Assembly: GCA_026413865.1 (NCBI GenBank)
Contig: JAOAKB010000017.1
Span: forward strand, 1-32,670
From: Nitrososphaeria archaeon
GTDB taxonomy: Archaea > Thermoproteota > Nitrososphaeria > JACIWG01
Length of the DNA: 32,670 nucleotides
Direction: 5' to 3'
The position numbers were made by a program, and so were the translations under genes. The notes beneath the pieces were generated by a model. It saw only the letters and a program-made list of their open reading frames with translations. It did no database searches and was not told the origin of the DNA. Shown piece by piece: positions 30,775-32,670 of this stretch. Within the stretch, counting starts at the first letter, position 1. Every line of letters begins with the position of its first letter.

Positions 30775-31361
30775 TTTATTTGGATATGGCACCCTTTTTT
30801 GATGAAAAATTTATCTAATATTAAGGGTTAGTTTTGCAATAAACTTTGATTTTGAATGGGCTAAATTCTTTTTAAGATGGGTTTTTCGGTCTTATCTTTT
30901 GGGTTAGTGAACAGGTTTGCATTTATTTTGCAATATAAACTTTTGAATATGCTTGAAATAGTTGTTGCAATATCCTTTTCTATAGATTTTGTAATAATGT
31001 AGACTGCTTATGGCATGCTTCGGATTTTGTCAAGCCACTGCTATAATGATAGGCCAAAGCCTTAGAGCAAACGATTCTAAAGAGCAAGAAAAATAGTCTT
31101 TAAGACAAAAGCGACCGTGTTCGTCATTTTTGTGATATCTATGGTTATTGTCTATTTATTTTATCGCCTAGACAACAAGCATTTTTGCAAATGATCTAGA
31201 GCAAATTTATGTTACAGAACATTTCTTGAACATAATTTTAACTTGCATGTTAAAATTCAATATTGCTAGAAATGTATAGGACAATTGTTGGAGATACTTT
31301 ACTCTAAAAAATTTTATGGGGATATGCTTGTAAAAGGTGTGGGTGTAAAATGATACACTGT
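30775..31361. other. Intergenic region with gene debris
   Basis: No intact gene lies in this about 590-bp region. It contains a decayed transporter (see pseudogene at about 30825-31270). The remainder is AT-rich with no tRNA, palindrome or recognisable RNA. Confidence 0.5.
30825..31270 (+). pseudogene. Decayed MATE-family transporter fragment
   Basis: Several plus-strand frames, read in order, recall the second half of a MATE efflux protein. They are FDFEWAKFFLRWVFRS (the family's helix entry before TM7), then VVAISFSIDFVIM, then TAYGM and, from 31010, ACFGFCQATAIMIGQSLRAND, resembling the AAT..GQ.LGA signature. A shift near 31098 continues IVFKTKATVFVIFVISMVIV, and another near 31170 gives SIFANDLEQIYVTEHFLNI, typical of the IFTND..V....YL segment. 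At least four interruptions and the loss of the whole first half make it non-functional. Boundaries are approximate. The gene may have been lost in this lineage after duplication or lateral gain. Confidence 0.55.
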
Positions 31362-31457
31362 TTAGAAGAAAAGTAGTCTTCTCTTCCTTTTCTTCTCCTC
31401 TACATGTGGCACTAGACCCAATTCTTCCTCAATTCTATCGATGTCGCTCCAGGGCAT
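31362..31457 (-). CDS. 31-residue small protein of unknown function
   Basis: An intact frame of 31 residues with very strong initiation signals: GGAGGTGA lies seven bases before the ATG (31455-31457), the best Shine-Dalgarno in this window. A TATA-like TTTATATAA on its strand (about 31496-31505) would place the start of transcription near 31475. The protein begins MPWSDIDRIEEELGLV, an acidic amphipathic helix-like stretch, and ends in the very basic, then hydrophobic EKKRKRRLLFF. There is no signal peptide or cysteine. The family is unknown. The surrounding DNA is decayed, yet this frame and its signals remain perfect, so it is likely expressed. It could bind nucleic acid or the membrane surface through the basic C-terminus, a guess. 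Confidence 0.6.
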   Translation of the reverse strand: MPWSDIDRIEEELGLVPHVEEKKRKRRLLFF

Positions 31458-31705
31458 CTTTAGGTCACCTCCATTATCAACCCCCAAAAAAATTATTATA
31501 TAAATTTTAACCTTAATCTTTGAAATTTTTTAATTATTTCAACATTTACATCACACTGTTATAAGCTGTATGATGCAATGAAAACTGATATTTGTTTCCT
31601 TTATTTGCAAAAACATAGGTAAGCCCTTTTTTTTAACCAAGCTTTTAAAGTTTAAATAATTTTATTTAAGGCTCTGTTTTGTTTGCAATCAAAATATAGG
31701 GTGTT
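31458..31705. other. Intergenic region between the small protein and the CDF transporter
   Basis: This 248-bp divergent region contains the promoter of the small protein on one side. On the other, a TATA-like GTTTAAATAA near 31650-31660 could serve the CDF gene, leaving a leader of about 25 nt. Nothing else is seen. Confidence 0.4.
31496..31505 (-). promoter_or_regulatory. TATA box for the 31-residue protein
   Basis: Minus-strand ATTTATATAA lies about 43 nt upstream of the ATG and predicts a short leader of about 18 nt that carries the GGAGGTGA ribosome-binding site. Confidence 0.5.
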
Positions 31706-32590
31706 ATGATGAAATATGTTGGTAGCGTCAATGGGTTGGTTGCTTTAAAGATTTCTTTTACTTTAACTTTAATCTTCTTTTTTGTAGAACTTTTTGGCGG
31801 TTTACTTTTTAATAGTCTTGCTTTAATTGGTGATGCATGGCATATGTTGAATGATGTTTTTGCACTATTTTTTGCTCTTTTAGCTTCTTGGGTTGCAAGA
31901 AGGCCTTTGAATGAAAGGAAGACTTTTGGCTACTATCGTTCTGAGGTTGTTGCCGCTTTCTTAAACGGTGTGCTTTTATGTGCTGTTGTAATTTTCCTAT
32001 TTTATGAAGCTTATCTAAGGCTCATGAATCCTGTTCATGTTGAAGGCTTTGGTATGCTTGTGGTTTCCCTTCTAGGCTTTTTTGCTAATGGCCTTTCAGC
32101 ATATGTTCTCCATAAATCTGAAGGTGAAAGTTTGAATGTTAAAGGTGCTTTTCTTCATGTTATCGCTGACATGTTTGGTTCTATTGGAGCTATCTCTGCC
32201 GCCCTTATAATATATTTTACAGGCTGGGTTTTAGCTGACTCTATAATTAGCATTTTTATTGGATTGCTAATATTATATGGTTCAGCTAAACTTATTCATG
32301 AGTCTTTAAACGTTTTACTTGAAGGTGTTCCGTCACATATTAACTTGAAGTCTGTTGAAGAAAAAATTTTAGGTGAATATGGTGTTGAAAGTGTTCACGA
32401 CCTACATGTTTGGTGTGTTACACCAGATAAAATGTGTATTCTTACTGCACATGTTGTTGTTGGAGATAAAGTTGACCAGAAGCGTCTTCTTTCTAAGCTT
32501 CTTGATGGTTTGAAAAAGGATTTTGGTATAGACCATGTTACAATACAGTTTGAAACAAAAGATTTTCCTAAGGCTGCTAATGAGCATTAA
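31706..32590 (+). CDS. Cation diffusion facilitator (CDF) family metal transporter
   Basis: A 294-residue CDF antiporter that exports Zn2+ or a similar divalent metal in exchange for protons. Six TM helices occupy residues about 11-205. The zinc-site motifs are His46 and Asp50 (GDAWHMLND, TM2) and His151 and Asp155 (HVIADMFGS, TM5), the HD-HD set typical of zinc-specific CDFs rather than the DD-DD manganese type. The C-terminal cytoplasmic metallochaperone-like domain (about 206-294) carries SVHDLHVWCVTPDK and DHVTIQFE. No long His-rich loop is present between TM4 and TM5. The start is one of two adjacent ATGs (31706 or 31709). The gene stands alone, and a T tract (CTTTTTAAAAAG near 32608-32618) follows. 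Confidence 0.95.
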   Translation: MMKYVGSVNGLVALKISFTLTLIFFFVELFGGLLFNSLALIGDAWHMLNDVFALFFALLASWVARRPLNERKTFGYYRSEVVAAFLNGVLLCAVVIFLFYEAYLRLMNPVHVEGFGMLVVSLLGFFANGLSAYVLHKSEGESLNVKGAFLHVIADMFGSIGAISAALIIYFTGWVLADSIISIFIGLLILYGSAKLIHESLNVLLEGVPSHINLKSVEEKILGEYGVESVHDLHVWCVTPDKMCILTAHVVVGDKVDQKRLLSKLLDGLKKDFGIDHVTIQFETKDFPKAANEH

Positions 32591-32670
32591 AATTATCAAA
32601 TTGTACCTTTTTAAAAAGTAAAGAATAATTGAATGCTATGATTTAGAAAGTTTATGAAGTACTTTATAGG

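Noticed and set aside
1-32670. CRISPR array, insertion sequence or prophage
   Set aside because: No regularly spaced direct repeats, transposase, terminal inverted repeats with target duplications, or phage genes were seen.

Overview
The window reads as chromosomal DNA of an AT-rich archaeon, probably in or near the Thermoproteota/TACK group. The archaeal call rests on an archaeal-type CCA-adding enzyme, archease, the UPF0200/UPF0201 pair, a COG2112 kinase, a cyclic-2,3-diphosphoglycerate-synthetase-like protein, a tRNA with a bulge-helix-bulge intron, and TATA boxes about 25-35 nt ahead of many start codons, often with little or no leader. GMP synthase is a fused two-domain protein, which fits TACK better than most Euryarchaeota, but this placement is an inference.

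Layout. 1-828 is the 3' end of an FtsX/MacB-like ABC permease. 829-7803 (minus) holds a superfamily-2 helicase with DUF1998-type C-terminus, an orphan TIM-barrel-like protein, the cDPG-synthetase-like GTPase, GuaA and a DUF2148 iron-sulfur-type protein. 7804-9957 (plus) is a membrane pyrophosphatase with the K+-independent signature. 9958-11654 is a decay zone: a frameshifted secreted protein, a dead HEPN/MNT pair, and between them one intact 57-residue Cys-rich protein. 11655-16008 (minus) is a probable polyol/ketose catabolic operon (MDR dehydrogenase, class II aldolase, FGGY kinase) followed by an M29 aminopeptidase. 16094-18082 carries a C45-family NTN hydrolase and a methyltransferase. 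18398-21388 is an MgtA-like P-type ATPase with an extra C-terminal winged-helix-like region. 

21487-30774 is rich in RNA metabolism: RNase HI, intron-containing tRNA-Pro(GGG), an atypical kinase, CCA-adding enzyme and ThpR in an overlapping trio, UPF0200 and UPF0201, a TIM-barrel isomerase, RNase Z with PRPP synthetase, an AmrS-like radical SAM enzyme, thioredoxin, and archease divergent from tRNA-Ser(UGA). 30775-31705 is mostly non-coding, with a decayed MATE-type transporter and an intact 31-residue protein that has a strong Shine-Dalgarno. The window closes with a CDF metal transporter.

The functions link loosely: nucleotide supply (Prs, GuaA), tRNA 3'-end processing (RNase Z, CCA enzyme), tRNA ligation (archease) and metal or ion transport (MgtA-like, CDF, H+-PPase). 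No CRISPR array, intact insertion sequence or prophage is visible. The best leads are the two small proteins, the P-type ATPase extension, the polyol operon and the interlocked or shared divergent promoters.
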